DNA of 64,000 nt from Sphingomonas bisphenolicum (GCF_024349785.1 NZ_AP018817.1:2139501-2203500), one strand, 5' to 3'. Counted from the first letter of the stretch, positions 9,301 through 18,954 are shown. Notes: generated from the sequence alone by a model not told the origin. Made by a program: numbers and translations.

Positions 9301-12234
9301 ATGTCTTCACGCACCCTTATGTTTCGCAGCGCCCTGTTCGCGGCGTCCGCGATCGGCTCGCTGACCCTGGCCCAGGCCGCCTTCGCGCAGGACGCCGCCC
9401 CGCAGACTGACCCGGCCACCGCCGCCGCGCCGCAGGACGGTGATGTCGCCGACATCGTCGTGACCGGTATCCGCGGTTCGCTGCAAAGCGCCACCAACGC
9501 CAAGAAGAGCGCTGTCGCATTCGGCGACTCGATTTTCGCGGAAGACATCGGCAAGCTGCCGGCCACCAACCTGGCTGAAACGCTCAACCGCATGCCCGGC
9601 GTTCGCCTGAACCGTGACATCACCGGTGAAGGTACGCAGGTTGCGATTCGCGGCCTTGGCCCCAGCTTCTCGAAGGTTCTGCTCAACGGGTCGCAGATCG
9701 CGGTCGCTTCCGACGGCGGCACGACCGGCGGCGGCGGCGGTAACCGCGAAGTCGATCTCGACTTCTTCCCGTCCGAACTCTTCACCCGGCTCGATCTCGC
9801 CAAGTCGGCGACCGCTTCCACCATCGAAGGCGGCATCGCGGGAACGGTCAATCTGCGCAACGCGCGCCCCTTCGACAAGCCGGGCACCCATGTCACGGTC
9901 GTTGCGCAGGGCCAATATACCGACACCAATGATCGCATCGGCCCGCGCGGCGCGATCGTCGCCAGCCACACCACCGACACGTTCGGCATCCTGCTCGGCG
10001 TTGCGGGCGTCAAGACCAAGACCCGCGTCGATGGTTTCGAATCCGTCGGCTGGACCGACGGCGACCTGGGCACCGTCAACGGTGTTCGCAATGCCGGCGG
10101 CAACAATTTCAGCTACGCCTCGGTCGTGCCGCGCAATACCGGCCATGGCCTGGTTGTCGGGCAGCCGGTCGATGTCGTCGCGACGTCGGGCCTGACCCGC
10201 GATCAGCTCAGCACCGCGCTGATCCCGCGCCTCGGCCGCAATACGCTCACCGAAGGCGATCGTTCGCGTATCTCGGCGCTGGCTTCGGTCGAATGGCGCC
10301 CCAGCGATGCGCTGCATTTCGCGATCGACGGCATCTGGGCCAAGTCCAAGCGCGACTATAGCAAGGTCAACATGAACTGGCAGGTCCGCAATTCGGGACC
10401 AGGCAGCACGCCGCAATCGACCGGCGGTATGATCCCGATCGACCTGACCGTGGACGACAACAATGTCGTCACCAGCGGCACCTTCGCCAACTCTTCCTTC
10501 TTCCTGGAAGCGAGCCTGTACAAGCAGACCACTCATTTCTGGAACATCAACCCCAGCGTCACCTGGGAGCCGACCGACAAGCTGAAGGTTGTTGCCAACC
10601 TCAATATGTCGAAGAGCCGCTTCTTCCGCGAACAGCCGACATGGGCGTTCCAGACCACGCCGCAATCGGGCGTCGATGTCTATTATGACAATACGGACGG
10701 CTATTATCCGTCGATCACCACCAATATCGACCTCAACAGCCCGAATGCTGGTTGGCAATGGTATCGCCAGAACGTGCAGAATGTCCGCCGCAAGACCGAA
10801 ACGCAGGGCGCGCATCTGGACGTCACCTATGGCGACGAATATCTGAACGTGAAGCTGGGCGGCGCCTATGACCGCGCCAAGCGGTTCGTGCGGGCCTTTG
10901 ACAACAGTATGGCCTATCAGGCGACCGTCTGCGGCGCCAACTGCGCCGGTCTGACCGGATCGATCACCAATGCGCAGGTACCGCAATATCTGCTGCCTAT
11001 GTCGGTCAGCAATTTCGGTCATCTGGCCAGCGGCGATATCGGCTATACGTCGTTCATCCGGCCCGATTTCCAGAAGATCATCGACGCGACCAACTACAAC
11101 CAGTTCCGTGACAGTGCGCCCGAAGCACGTGGTGCCGTGACCGGCGGATCGACCGGCGATGTCGATGAAAAAGTCTGGGGCGCCTATTTCGAAATCAACG
11201 GCAAGACGACCTTCCTGGGTCGCGACCTGGATGTGAATGCGGGCATGCGCTACGCTCGCACCCAGCAGAATGTCGTGGGACCAAGCCAGGTCGGTGTGGA
11301 GATCGTCGAACTCGTCGCCAATTCGACCTACGAGAATTTCCTGCCTGCGCTGAACGTAAGCTGGAGCCCGATGGACAATCTCAAGCTGCGTTTTTCGGCT
11401 TCGCGCACGATGACGCGGCCGGAAGCGGGCAACATCCTGCCGGGCATCACTTTCTCTGATCCTACGGCGCTGGAAGCCAGTGCGGGCAACCCGAACCTCA
11501 AACCCTTCCTGTCCGACAATTTCGATATTGGCGGCGAATATTATACGGGCGGCATCGGCTATGTCGGCTTGACCGCGTTCCAGAAAAATATCGACGGCTT
11601 TACGCAGAATCAGACCAGTGAGGTCAGCTTCGGCTCGCTCAACATTCCGCTGGAAACCCTGCAATCGACGCAGTTGGGTGCATTGCAAGATCGTGCGAGG
11701 CGGACTGGGGTCGCGATCGAAAACCTGCCGATCAACGTCAACCGCCCGGTTAATCTGGACGCGATCCGCCTGCGCGGACTGGAAGCAACCTGGGTCCAGC
11801 CGCTCGATTTCCTGGTCAAGGGCTTGGGCTTCTCGGCCAACGGCACCTACATCAAGCAATCGTCCAACTCGTTCGTGAACGGGGTGAAACTGATCGCGAC
11901 CGGCGTGCCGAAATGGTCGTACAACCTTCAGGGCTTCTATGAAAATGGCGGTCTGTCGGTCAGCCTGAACTATGTCTGGAACGACAAGACGGTGACCAGC
12001 GGCCCGGGCCAGAACGGCATTAGCACCGCTCGTCTGGGCAGCGATGCCCGTGGTCAGCTCGACCTGTCGGCCGGTTATCAATTGCCCTTCTTCAACAAGG
12101 CGGTGCGTCTCACGGTCGATGTGCTCAACATCACCAACGAACCGATCCGTTCGACCTTCGCCTACGACAATGCGCCTTACTCCATCTTCTATCCGGGTAC
12201 GTCCGTGTTGGCCGGCATCCGCGCGAATTTCTGA
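9301..12234 (+). CDS. TonB-dependent outer-membrane receptor, probable oligosaccharide importer
   Basis: This 977-aa receptor has a Sec signal peptide (cleavage near AAFAQ), a TonB-box-like DIVVTGIRGS around residue 50, a plug domain (LAETLNRMPGVRLNRD, VAIRGLGPSFSKVLLNG) and a long beta-barrel ending in a C-terminal Phe (AGIRANF). The length and the VTGIRGSL start are typical of the Xanthomonas/Caulobacter group of carbohydrate receptors. AGGAGAGG lies 6-13 bases before the ATG. A separate promoter with two operator-like palindromes precedes it, and a rho-independent terminator follows. The neighbouring xylosidase and glucuronate genes suggest (glucurono)xylo-oligosaccharides as ligand. Confidence 0.93.
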   Translation: MSSRTLMFRSALFAASAIGSLTLAQAAFAQDAAPQTDPATAAAPQDGDVADIVVTGIRGSLQSATNAKKSAVAFGDSIFAEDIGKLPATNLAETLNRMPGVRLNRDITGEGTQVAIRGLGPSFSKVLLNGSQIAVASDGGTTGGGGGNREVDLDFFPSELFTRLDLAKSATASTIEGGIAGTVNLRNARPFDKPGTHVTVVAQGQYTDTNDRIGPRGAIVASHTTDTFGILLGVAGVKTKTRVDGFESVGWTDGDLGTVNGVRNAGGNNFSYASVVPRNTGHGLVVGQPVDVVATSGLTRDQLSTALIPRLGRNTLTEGDRSRISALASVEWRPSDALHFAIDGIWAKSKRDYSKVNMNWQVRNSGPGSTPQSTGGMIPIDLTVDDNNVVTSGTFANSSFFLEASLYKQTTHFWNINPSVTWEPTDKLKVVANLNMSKSRFFREQPTWAFQTTPQSGVDVYYDNTDGYYPSITTNIDLNSPNAGWQWYRQNVQNVRRKTETQGAHLDVTYGDEYLNVKLGGAYDRAKRFVRAFDNSMAYQATVCGANCAGLTGSITNAQVPQYLLPMSVSNFGHLASGDIGYTSFIRPDFQKIIDATNYNQFRDSAPEARGAVTGGSTGDVDEKVWGAYFEINGKTTFLGRDLDVNAGMRYARTQQNVVGPSQVGVEIVELVANSTYENFLPALNVSWSPMDNLKLRFSASRTMTRPEAGNILPGITFSDPTALEASAGNPNLKPFLSDNFDIGGEYYTGGIGYVGLTAFQKNIDGFTQNQTSEVSFGSLNIPLETLQSTQLGALQDRARRTGVAIENLPINVNRPVNLDAIRLRGLEATWVQPLDFLVKGLGFSANGTYIKQSSNSFVNGVKLIATGVPKWSYNLQGFYENGGLSVSLNYVWNDKTVTSGPGQNGISTARLGSDARGQLDLSAGYQLPFFNKAVRLTVDVLNITNEPIRSTFAYDNAPYSIFYPGTSVLAGIRANF

Positions 12235-12257
12235 TCCTCCCCCAAGGACACCTCGCA

Positions 12258-12284
12258 GGGTCGGCGGCAACGCCGGCCCTTTTT
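12258..12284 (+). terminator. Rho-independent terminator after the TonB receptor gene
   Basis: GGGTCGGCG (12258-12266) pairs with CGCCGGCCC (12271-12279) across a GCAA loop, with one G-T pair. It is followed by TTTTT. The stem starts 23 bp after the receptor stop. Confidence 0.85.
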
Positions 12285-12638
12285 CTTCCGCTGTTCTGAC
12301 ACGGCCGATCGACATCGGATCGGCGAACGAAAGGTCCGGCCACCTCGGCTTTGCCCTTTCAATGTAGGATTTTCTTTGATCTACCAAGGTGATGGGCCGT
12401 TCGATCCGTCTTCCCTTGCCGTCGTGGTCGGCGCTCTGTCCTCGGTCACGCACGGGACAAATTTCCGGTGGCTTCGGCGTTACTTTGGCGTGACCTATCG
12501 GGCGCTTCGGGGTGGCTTTGCAGGCGCAATCGGGCTGAAAAGCCCGACAACGGTGTGAACTTCGGCGCCGACCCGAAGAACCATGCCATTATCGCGGTCC
12601 GCCCGGCAGGGGACCATGATCGAAAGGAAGTTGATCAA
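12285..12638. other. Intergenic leader before the SGNH esterase gene
   Basis: This 354-bp stretch lies between the terminator and the esterase start and has no convincing gene. Its short open frames lack a ribosome site and family resemblance. It does contain a perfect hairpin, CGGGCT-GAAA-AGCCCG at 12531-12546, without a T-run, in what would be the 5' leader. No clear -35/-10 pair was found. Confidence 0.5.
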
Positions 12639-13868
12639 ATGTCCCTCCGTTTCTGGTCCTGTCTGCTTCCCGCCCTGTTCGCAGCCGCTCCCGTCGATGC
12701 GAAAATCTGCGCCCCGACATGGGTGGCGGGCTGGGCCTCCTCTCAGTTCCGGCCGACCGGCGACGCGGCGCTGCCCGTCGGCACGCTGGCGGACCGGACT
12801 TTGCGCCAGATCGTCCGCCCTTCCCTATCCGGCGACCGCGTGCGCGTGCGCCTCTCCAACCTTGCCGGAACCCGGCCGCTTGTGCTGGCCGGCGCCAGCA
12901 TCGCCCGCGCGCGGGGGCCCGCCTCTGCCGCAATCGAACCCCGCACGCTGATGGCGCTCCGCTTCGATGGGCAACCCGACATCGTCATTCCGGCCGGCGC
13001 GGACTATCTGTCCGACCCGGTGTCGTTGCCGACAAAGGCGCTGGATACCATCGCCATATCGATCCGCTATGTCGGCGAGCCGGAACAGACATCGCATCCC
13101 GGATCACGCGCGACGTCATGGCATCTGCCCGGTGACCACCTCACTGATGCAGCCATGGCCGGTGCAGCCAGCTTCGATCACTGGTTCAATCTGGCCGCGC
13201 TGGAGGTCGAACGCTGTGCGCCCGCCAAGCTGATCGTCGCGCTGGGCGACTCGATCACCGATGGCAAGGGTTCCACCACCAACGGCAACGATCGCTGGAC
13301 CGATCGGCTGGCGGAACGGCTGCAGGCCGACCCGAAGCGCCGAGCCATCGCCGTCGTCAACCAGGGGATAGGCGGCAACCGCCTGTTGCATGACGGCCTT
13401 GGCCCCAATGCGCTGGCCCGGCTGGACCGCGACGTGCTAGCCCAGCCCGGCGTCACCCATCTGATCCTGCTGGAGGGGATCAACGATCTCGGCACGCTGA
13501 CCCGCGATGCGCCGGTGAGCGTCGACGCGCACCGGGCCCATGTCGCCCGCATCATCGGCGCCTATCGCCAGATCGTCGCCCGCGCCCATTCCAAGGGCGT
13601 GAAGGTGATCGGGGCAACAATCATGCCCTTCGTCGGCAACGCCTATTATCATGCCGATGCGCAGAATGAGGCGGATCGGCAGGCGGTGAACGCCTGGATC
13701 AGGCAACCGGGCAATTTCGATGCGATGATCGATTTCGATCGCGTCACCCGCGACCCTGCGCATCCCGACCGGTTACTGCCCGCCTTTGACGACGGCGACG
13801 CGCTCCATCCCTCGCCCAAGGGGTACAGGGCGATGGGGGAGGCGATCCCGCTCAGCCTTTTCGACTGA
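12639..13868 (+). CDS. Secreted SGNH/GDSL hydrolase, probable carbohydrate esterase
   Basis: The 409-aa protein begins with a Sec signal peptide (MSLRFWSCLLPALFAAAPVDA) at ATG 12639, with AAGGAAG eight bases upstream. All SGNH blocks are present: the nucleophile in IVALGDSITDG, the Gly block in NQGIGGN, the Asn block in LLEGINDLG, and the Asp/His block in DALHPSPKGY. An N-terminal domain of about 190 residues precedes the catalytic domain, as in bacterial rhamnogalacturonan- or xylan-acetylesterase-like GDSL proteins. Removal of acetyl or other acyl groups from plant polysaccharide fits the locus, though substrate is inferred. Its 3' end overlaps the convergent Lrp/AsnC gene by 96 bp. Confidence 0.88.
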   Translation: MSLRFWSCLLPALFAAAPVDAKICAPTWVAGWASSQFRPTGDAALPVGTLADRTLRQIVRPSLSGDRVRVRLSNLAGTRPLVLAGASIARARGPASAAIEPRTLMALRFDGQPDIVIPAGADYLSDPVSLPTKALDTIAISIRYVGEPEQTSHPGSRATSWHLPGDHLTDAAMAGAASFDHWFNLAALEVERCAPAKLIVALGDSITDGKGSTTNGNDRWTDRLAERLQADPKRRAIAVVNQGIGGNRLLHDGLGPNALARLDRDVLAQPGVTHLILLEGINDLGTLTRDAPVSVDAHRAHVARIIGAYRQIVARAHSKGVKVIGATIMPFVGNAYYHADAQNEADRQAVNAWIRQPGNFDAMIDFDRVTRDPAHPDRLLPAFDDGDALHPSPKGYRAMGEAIPLSLFD

Positions 13869-14342
13869 TCCGCTGTGCCCCGCCTCCAGCACCGTCTCCA
13901 TCGCGACGAAGGTCGATGTGCTGGCGACATGGGGCAGGGCGCTGATCTTTTCGCCCAGCACCATGCGGTATCGCCGGATGTCCGCGGTGCGCACCTTGAG
14001 CAGATAGTCGAAATTGCTCGCCAGCATATGGCATTCCTCGACCTCCGGGATGCGCCGCACCGCCGCGTTGAATTCGCGCAGCGCCGCTTCCCGTGTGTCG
14101 GACAGCTTCACCTCGGTAAAGGCGATATGGTCCATGCCCAGTTTCGCCGGATCGACGATCGCCCGAAAGCCGCGGATGACGCCCGCTTCCTGCAAACGTT
14201 TCAGCCGTACCTGGCACGGCGTCTTGGACAGGCCGACCTGCGCGGCAAGATCGGTGACGGTCATCCGCCCATCTTCGACCAGGGCGGCGATGATCCGCCG
14301 GTCGAAATCGTCCAGATCGACCGCTTTGGGTATATTCTCCAT
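13773..14342 (-). CDS. Lrp/AsnC-family regulator, probable activator of putA
   Basis: The 189-aa protein has an N-terminal HTH (DFDRRIIAALVEDGRM, then LAAQVGLSKTPCQVRLKRL) and a C-terminal RAM/AsnC ligand domain (FTEVKLSDT, SNFDYLLKVRT). It is divergent from putA, 99 bp between starts. In other alphaproteobacteria a PutR of this family senses proline and activates putA, so that role is likely here. The family is usually 150-165 aa. The last 35-40 residues (HSGSVEKAERDRL onward) are an Arg-rich tail encoded opposite the 3' end of the esterase gene, so they may be a read-through extension rather than a conserved domain. Confidence 0.88.
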   Translation of the reverse strand: MENIPKAVDLDDFDRRIIAALVEDGRMTVTDLAAQVGLSKTPCQVRLKRLQEAGVIRGFRAIVDPAKLGMDHIAFTEVKLSDTREAALREFNAAVRRIPEVEECHMLASNFDYLLKVRTADIRRYRMVLGEKISALPHVASTSTFVAMETVLEAGHSGSVEKAERDRLPHRPVPLGRGMERVAVVKGGQ

Positions 14343-14441
14343 AACATCTGCCTAACAAAGCCACTTTAATAAGTCACTCCGGCTTCTGGAGGGCCGTTGA
14401 TAAGGCGGAACGAAAATTCGACTTGGGTTATTCTCAGTCTC

Positions 14442-17400
14442 ATGACCGACCAGAGCCCCTTCGCCGCTTTCGCCCCCGCCATCCGCCAGCCCACGCCGCT
14501 GCGGCAGGCTATCACCGCCGCCTATCGCCGCGACGAGGCGGAAGCGCTGGCGCCCCTGATCGCATCGGCGACATTGCCCGACGACATGCGCGCGGCCATC
14601 GCAAATACCGCCCGCACTCTCGTCACCGCGCTGCGCGCCAACCACAAAGGCACCGGCGTCGAAGGGCTGGTGCAGGAATATGCGTTGTCCAGCCAGGAAG
14701 GCGTGGCGCTGATGTGCCTGGCCGAAGCGCTGCTCCGTATTCCCGACACTGCCACCCGCGATGCGCTGATCCGCGACAAGATCGCCGATGGCGACTGGGG
14801 TTCGCATCTGGGCGGCGACAAGTCGCTGTTCGTCAACGCCGCCACTTGGGGCCTGGTCGTCACCGGCAAGCTGGTGGGCAGCGTCGATGACCGTGGTCTC
14901 GGCGCGGCGCTGACCCGCCTTGTCGCCCGCGCCGGCGAGCCGGTCATCCGCCGCGGCGTGGATCTGGCGATGCGGATGATGGGCGAACAGTTCGTCACCG
15001 GCGAGACGATCAAGGAAGCGCTCAAGCGGGCGAAGGAACTGGAGGCGAAGGGCTTCGCCTATAGCTATGACATGCTGGGTGAGGCTGCCACGACCGCCGC
15101 CGACGCCAGGCGTTACTATGCCGATTATGAACAGGCGATCCACGCCATCGGCAAGGCGTCGGCCGGGCGCGGAATCTATGCCGGCCCCGGCATATCGATC
15201 AAACTGTCGGCCTTGCACCCGCGCTATGTCCGGGCGCAGGCCGATCGCGTGATGGGCGAATTGCTGCCGGCGGTGAAGAAGCTGGCGCTGCTGTCGAAGA
15301 GCTACGACATCGGCCTCAACATCGACGCGGAGGAGGCCGATCGGCTCGAACTGTCGCTCGACCTGCTGGAAAGCCTGGCGATCGACCCGGACCTGGCCGG
15401 CTGGAACGGGCTTGGCTTCGTGGTGCAGGGCTATGGCAAACGCTGCCCGTTCGTCATCGACTGGATCGTCGATCTGGCGCGCAGGGCCGACCGCCGGATC
15501 ATGGTGCGGCTGGTCAAGGGCGCCTATTGGGATGCGGAGATCAAGCGGGCGCAGGTCGACGGTCTGCCCGACTTTCCGGTCTATACCCGCAAGGTCCATA
15601 CCGATGTCGCCTATGTCGCCTGCGCGCAGAAGCTGCTGGCCGCGCCCGATGCGGTCTTCCCCCAATTCGCGACCCATAATGCCCAGACGCTCGCGACCAT
15701 CTATCAACTGGCAGGGCCGGACTTTGCGATCGGCCAATATGAGTTCCAGTGCCTTCACGGCATGGGCGAGCCGCTCTACGAACAGGTGGTCGGCGCCGGA
15801 AAACTGAACCGCCCCTGCCGCATCTATGCGCCGGTGGGCACGCATGAGACGTTGCTCGCTTATCTTGTCCGCCGTCTGCTGGAAAACGGCGCGAACAGCA
15901 GCTTCGTCAATCGCATCGCCGATCCCAATGTCTCGATCGAGGAAATGATCGCCGATCCGGCCGATGTCGTGCGCGCGATGGCGCATCCGGGCCATCATCA
16001 CGACCAGATCGCGCTGCCGGCCGATCTCTATCCCGATCGCCGCAATTCGGACGGGCTCGACTTCAGCAATGAAGCGACGCTCGCCAGCCTGGGGGAGGCG
16101 CTGCGTCATAGTGCGGCGATCGGCTGGACAGCCATGGCTGAAGGTGCGTCCGGTCTTTCGCGCACGGTGTTCAATCCGGCCGATCATCGCGACGTGGTGG
16201 GGCGCGTCACCGAAGCATCGCTGGACGAGGCCCGCGCCGCCGCCATCCGCGCAGCCGCGTCGCGCTGGTCCGACAGGGCAGTCGCCGATCGCGCCGCTGC
16301 GCTGGACCGCGCCGCCGACGCGATGCAGGCGCGGATGCCGATCCTGCTGGGCCTGATCGTGCGCGAAGCCGGTAAGTCTTTGCCCAACGCCATCGCCGAA
16401 GTGCGCGAGGCGATCGACTTCCTTCGCTATTACGCCGCGCAGGCGCGCACGACCTTCGGCCCGGCGCAGGCCGCCCTGGGGCCGGTCACCTGCATCAGCC
16501 CGTGGAACTTCCCGCTGGCCATCTTCACCGGACAGGTCGCCGCCGCCCTGGTCGCGGGCAATCCGGTGCTGGCCAAGCCGGCCGAGGAAACCCCGCTGAT
16601 TGCGGCGGAGGCCGTTCGCCTGCTGCATGAGGCGGGCGTCCCTGCCGATGCGCTGCAACTGCTGCCCGGCGACGGCCGCATCGGCGCGGTGCTGGTCGCG
16701 GCGCCCGAAACCGCCGCGGTCATGTTCACCGGATCGACCGAGGTCGCCCGCCTCATCCAGCGCCAGCTTTCCACGCGCCTGTCCGCGGATGGCAAGCCCA
16801 TCCCGCTCATTGCAGAGACCGGCGGCCAGAATGCGATGATCGTAGATTCTTCGGCGCTCGCCGAACAGGTGGTGGCCGATGTCATCGCCTCCGCCTTCGA
16901 CAGCGCGGGCCAGCGCTGTTCGGCGTTGCGCATCCTGTGCCTGCAGGAAGACGTCGCCGACCGGACGCTGACGATGCTCAAGGGGGCGCTCGCCGAATTG
17001 CGGATTGGCCGCACCGACGCGCTGAAGGTCGACATCGGCCCGGTCATCAGCGCGGAGGCGCGCGACGGCATCAACGCCCATATCGACGCGATGCAGGCGC
17101 TGGGCCGCAAGGTCGAACATAGTCCGCTGCCACCCGAAGCCACGCACGGCACCTTCGTTCCGCCGACGATCATCGAGATAGAGTCCATCGCCGATCTCAG
17201 CCGCGAAGTCTTCGGCCCCGTTCTGCACGTCCTGCGGTTCCGGCGCGACCGGCTGGATGCGCTGGTCGACCAGATCAACGCCACCGGCTACGGCCTGACC
17301 TTCGGCCTGCATACCCGGCTGGACGAGACGGTAGCGCGGGTCACGGCGCGGGTGAAGGTCGGCAATATCTACGTGAACCGCAACGTCATCGGCGCGATCG

Positions 17401-18044
17401 TGGGCGTGCAGCCCTTTGGCGGTTGCGGTCTGTCGGGCACCGGTCCCAAGGCTGGCGGGCCGCTTTATCTGGGGCGACTGGTCACGACGCCGCCGGTGTT
17501 CGCGGCGCGGGTCAGCCATTTGCGATCGCCGCTGCACGCCTTCGCCGACTGGCTTGAGCAGCAGTGCGAGGAGAAGGCAGCGCTTCAGGCGCGCCGCGCC
17601 GGCGATGCGTCCGCGCTGGGCGTCGAACAGGCGCTGCCGGGGCCGGTGGGCGAACGTAACATCTACGCCCTGCATCCGCGCGGTCGTATCCTGTTGCGCC
17701 CGGCTACGCGGCAGGGGCTGTTCCGCCAGATGGCCGCCGTGCTGGCCACCGGCAATCATGGGGTGGTGCAGGGGATGACGATCCCGCAGGGAATGCCCGC
17801 CGATGTCGCCGCCTGCTTCAGCACCGACGCCACCGGCCATTATGCGGCCGCGCTGGTGGAAGGGGACGCCGCCAAGGTCGCCGCGACCGCCCAGTGCGTC
17901 GCCGATCTGCCCGGCCCGATCGTGTCGGTCCATGCCGACGATCATGGCCATGGCTATTGCCTCGACTGGCTGCTGGAGGAGCAGTCGACCTCCATCAACA
18001 CGACGGCGGCGGGGGGCAATGCCAGCCTGATGATGATCGGCTGA
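14442..18044 (+). CDS. putA: Bifunctional proline dehydrogenase / L-glutamate gamma-semialdehyde dehydrogenase
   Basis: PutA oxidises proline to pyrroline-5-carboxylate with FAD and then to glutamate with NAD+. The 1200-aa protein has an N-terminal arm, a proline dehydrogenase barrel (RLVKGAYWDAEIKRAQ near residue 356; MGEPLYEQV), an aldehyde dehydrogenase domain with catalytic Cys826 in SAGQRCSALR and PFGGCGLSG, and a C-terminal domain of about 200 residues. There is no ribbon-helix-helix domain at the N-terminus, so this PutA is not its own repressor. The divergent Lrp/AsnC gene is the likely regulator. I chose ATG 14442 because the upstream TTG at 14397 adds residues without homology. The Shine-Dalgarno sequence is weak. 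Confidence 0.96.
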   Translation: MTDQSPFAAFAPAIRQPTPLRQAITAAYRRDEAEALAPLIASATLPDDMRAAIANTARTLVTALRANHKGTGVEGLVQEYALSSQEGVALMCLAEALLRIPDTATRDALIRDKIADGDWGSHLGGDKSLFVNAATWGLVVTGKLVGSVDDRGLGAALTRLVARAGEPVIRRGVDLAMRMMGEQFVTGETIKEALKRAKELEAKGFAYSYDMLGEAATTAADARRYYADYEQAIHAIGKASAGRGIYAGPGISIKLSALHPRYVRAQADRVMGELLPAVKKLALLSKSYDIGLNIDAEEADRLELSLDLLESLAIDPDLAGWNGLGFVVQGYGKRCPFVIDWIVDLARRADRRIMVRLVKGAYWDAEIKRAQVDGLPDFPVYTRKVHTDVAYVACAQKLLAAPDAVFPQFATHNAQTLATIYQLAGPDFAIGQYEFQCLHGMGEPLYEQVVGAGKLNRPCRIYAPVGTHETLLAYLVRRLLENGANSSFVNRIADPNVSIEEMIADPADVVRAMAHPGHHHDQIALPADLYPDRRNSDGLDFSNEATLASLGEALRHSAAIGWTAMAEGASGLSRTVFNPADHRDVVGRVTEASLDEARAAAIRAAASRWSDRAVADRAAALDRAADAMQARMPILLGLIVREAGKSLPNAIAEVREAIDFLRYYAAQARTTFGPAQAALGPVTCISPWNFPLAIFTGQVAAALVAGNPVLAKPAEETPLIAAEAVRLLHEAGVPADALQLLPGDGRIGAVLVAAPETAAVMFTGSTEVARLIQRQLSTRLSADGKPIPLIAETGGQNAMIVDSSALAEQVVADVIASAFDSAGQRCSALRILCLQEDVADRTLTMLKGALAELRIGRTDALKVDIGPVISAEARDGINAHIDAMQALGRKVEHSPLPPEATHGTFVPPTIIEIESIADLSREVFGPVLHVLRFRRDRLDALVDQINATGYGLTFGLHTRLDETVARVTARVKVGNIYVNRNVIGAIVGVQPFGGCGLSGTGPKAGGPLYLGRLVTTPPVFAARVSHLRSPLHAFADWLEQQCEEKAALQARRAGDASALGVEQALPGPVGERNIYALHPRGRILLRPATRQGLFRQMAAVLATGNHGVVQGMTIPQGMPADVAACFSTDATGHYAAALVEGDAAKVAATAQCVADLPGPIVSVHADDHGHGYCLDWLLEEQSTSINTTAAGGNASLMMIG

Positions 18045-18128
18045 TACGTCGCGCGTCTTTTCGGTCTGGCCATTGCACCTTTGGTGGCGGCGGCTATAGA
18101 TTTGTCGGTCTGTTCCGGAGCGCACCCC

Positions 18129-18863
18129 ATGGCATCTATCTCTTCTGCAAAGCCCAGCTTCGCGCCCATCAAGACGCGGCGGGCGTTCGAGATCATCTGC
18201 GAGCAGATCCGCGCGCAACTGGCGGCGGGCACGCTCAAGGCCGGAGACAAGCTGCCGGCCGAGCGCGAACTGGCGGTCGAGTTCCAGGTGAGCCGCAGCG
18301 CGCTGCGTGAGGCGTTGCGCAGTCTGGAGGTCGCCGGAATCATCCGCAATGTGAAGGGGGCGAAGGGCGGCGCATTCGTGCAGACCGCCGAGCCCGACCG
18401 GATCGTGCAGGCGATGCAGGATTATGTGCATCTGGGCGATATCTCGCTGAATGAACTGACCGAGGCGCGGTTGGCGTTGCAGGACATCATCGTGCGACTG
18501 GCCTGCGAACGGGCGACCGAGACGGATCTCGCCGATCTGGAGGCGATCGCCGAGCGGACCAAGCGGGAAACGAGCGTCGAGGCGCGATACCAGTGCGCGG
18601 CGGAATATTATGGCGTGCTGGCGCGGGCGACCAAGAACCGCATCTTCGGCATCTTCGTCGATTCCCTGTCGGCGATCCTGCATGAGTTCGTGCAGGGGCC
18701 GGATTATGAGATGCTGCAGCAGTCGCTGATCGAATCCCGATTCCGGCTGGTGCGGCAGTTGCGGGCGAAGGACAGCGAAGCGGCGGTGGCGGAGATGCGC
18801 AAGCATCTGGAGCGGGTGCATCGCCATGTCCGCAAGAACAGCAAGGCGGCGGCCAAGGGCTGA
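18129..18863 (+). CDS. GntR-family regulator, FadR subfamily
   Basis: The 244-aa protein has an N-terminal winged HTH (AGDKLPAERELAVEF, VSRSALREALRSLEVAGII) and an all-helical FCD-type effector domain (ARLALQDIIVRLACERA, DLADLEAIAERTK, HLERVHRHVRK). Such regulators bind TnGTnnnACnA palindromes and release them on binding an organic acid or acyl-CoA. Matching palindromes occur before the next gene, before the acyl-CoA dehydrogenase gene and before the Rieske operon, so this protein probably controls all three. ATG 18129 is chosen, with CCGGAG upstream. An in-frame start at 18081 adds an unlikely 16 residues. Confidence 0.9.
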   Translation: MASISSAKPSFAPIKTRRAFEIICEQIRAQLAAGTLKAGDKLPAERELAVEFQVSRSALREALRSLEVAGIIRNVKGAKGGAFVQTAEPDRIVQAMQDYVHLGDISLNELTEARLALQDIIVRLACERATETDLADLEAIAERTKRETSVEARYQCAAEYYGVLARATKNRIFGIFVDSLSAILHEFVQGPDYEMLQQSLIESRFRLVRQLRAKDSEAAVAEMRKHLERVHRHVRKNSKAAAKG

Positions 18864-18954
18864 CCTTTGCGCCTGACCGGGCGTCTGACAGGGGCGTTTG
18901 AAACAACGAGTTGGACAGTTGTACGCGATTGACGCCCCATGACCGCCATGCAAT

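Noticed and set aside
9307..12453. 1048-codon minus-strand frame opposite the TonB receptor gene
   Set aside because: It is an antisense shadow. The + strand protein has signal peptide, plug, barrel and C-terminal Phe.
14352..18953. 1533-codon open frame on the minus strand opposite putA
   Set aside because: It is a frame left open by high-GC codon bias antisense to putA and the GntR gene, with Arg/Gly/Asp/His-rich sequence and no domain. putA is unmistakable on the + strand.
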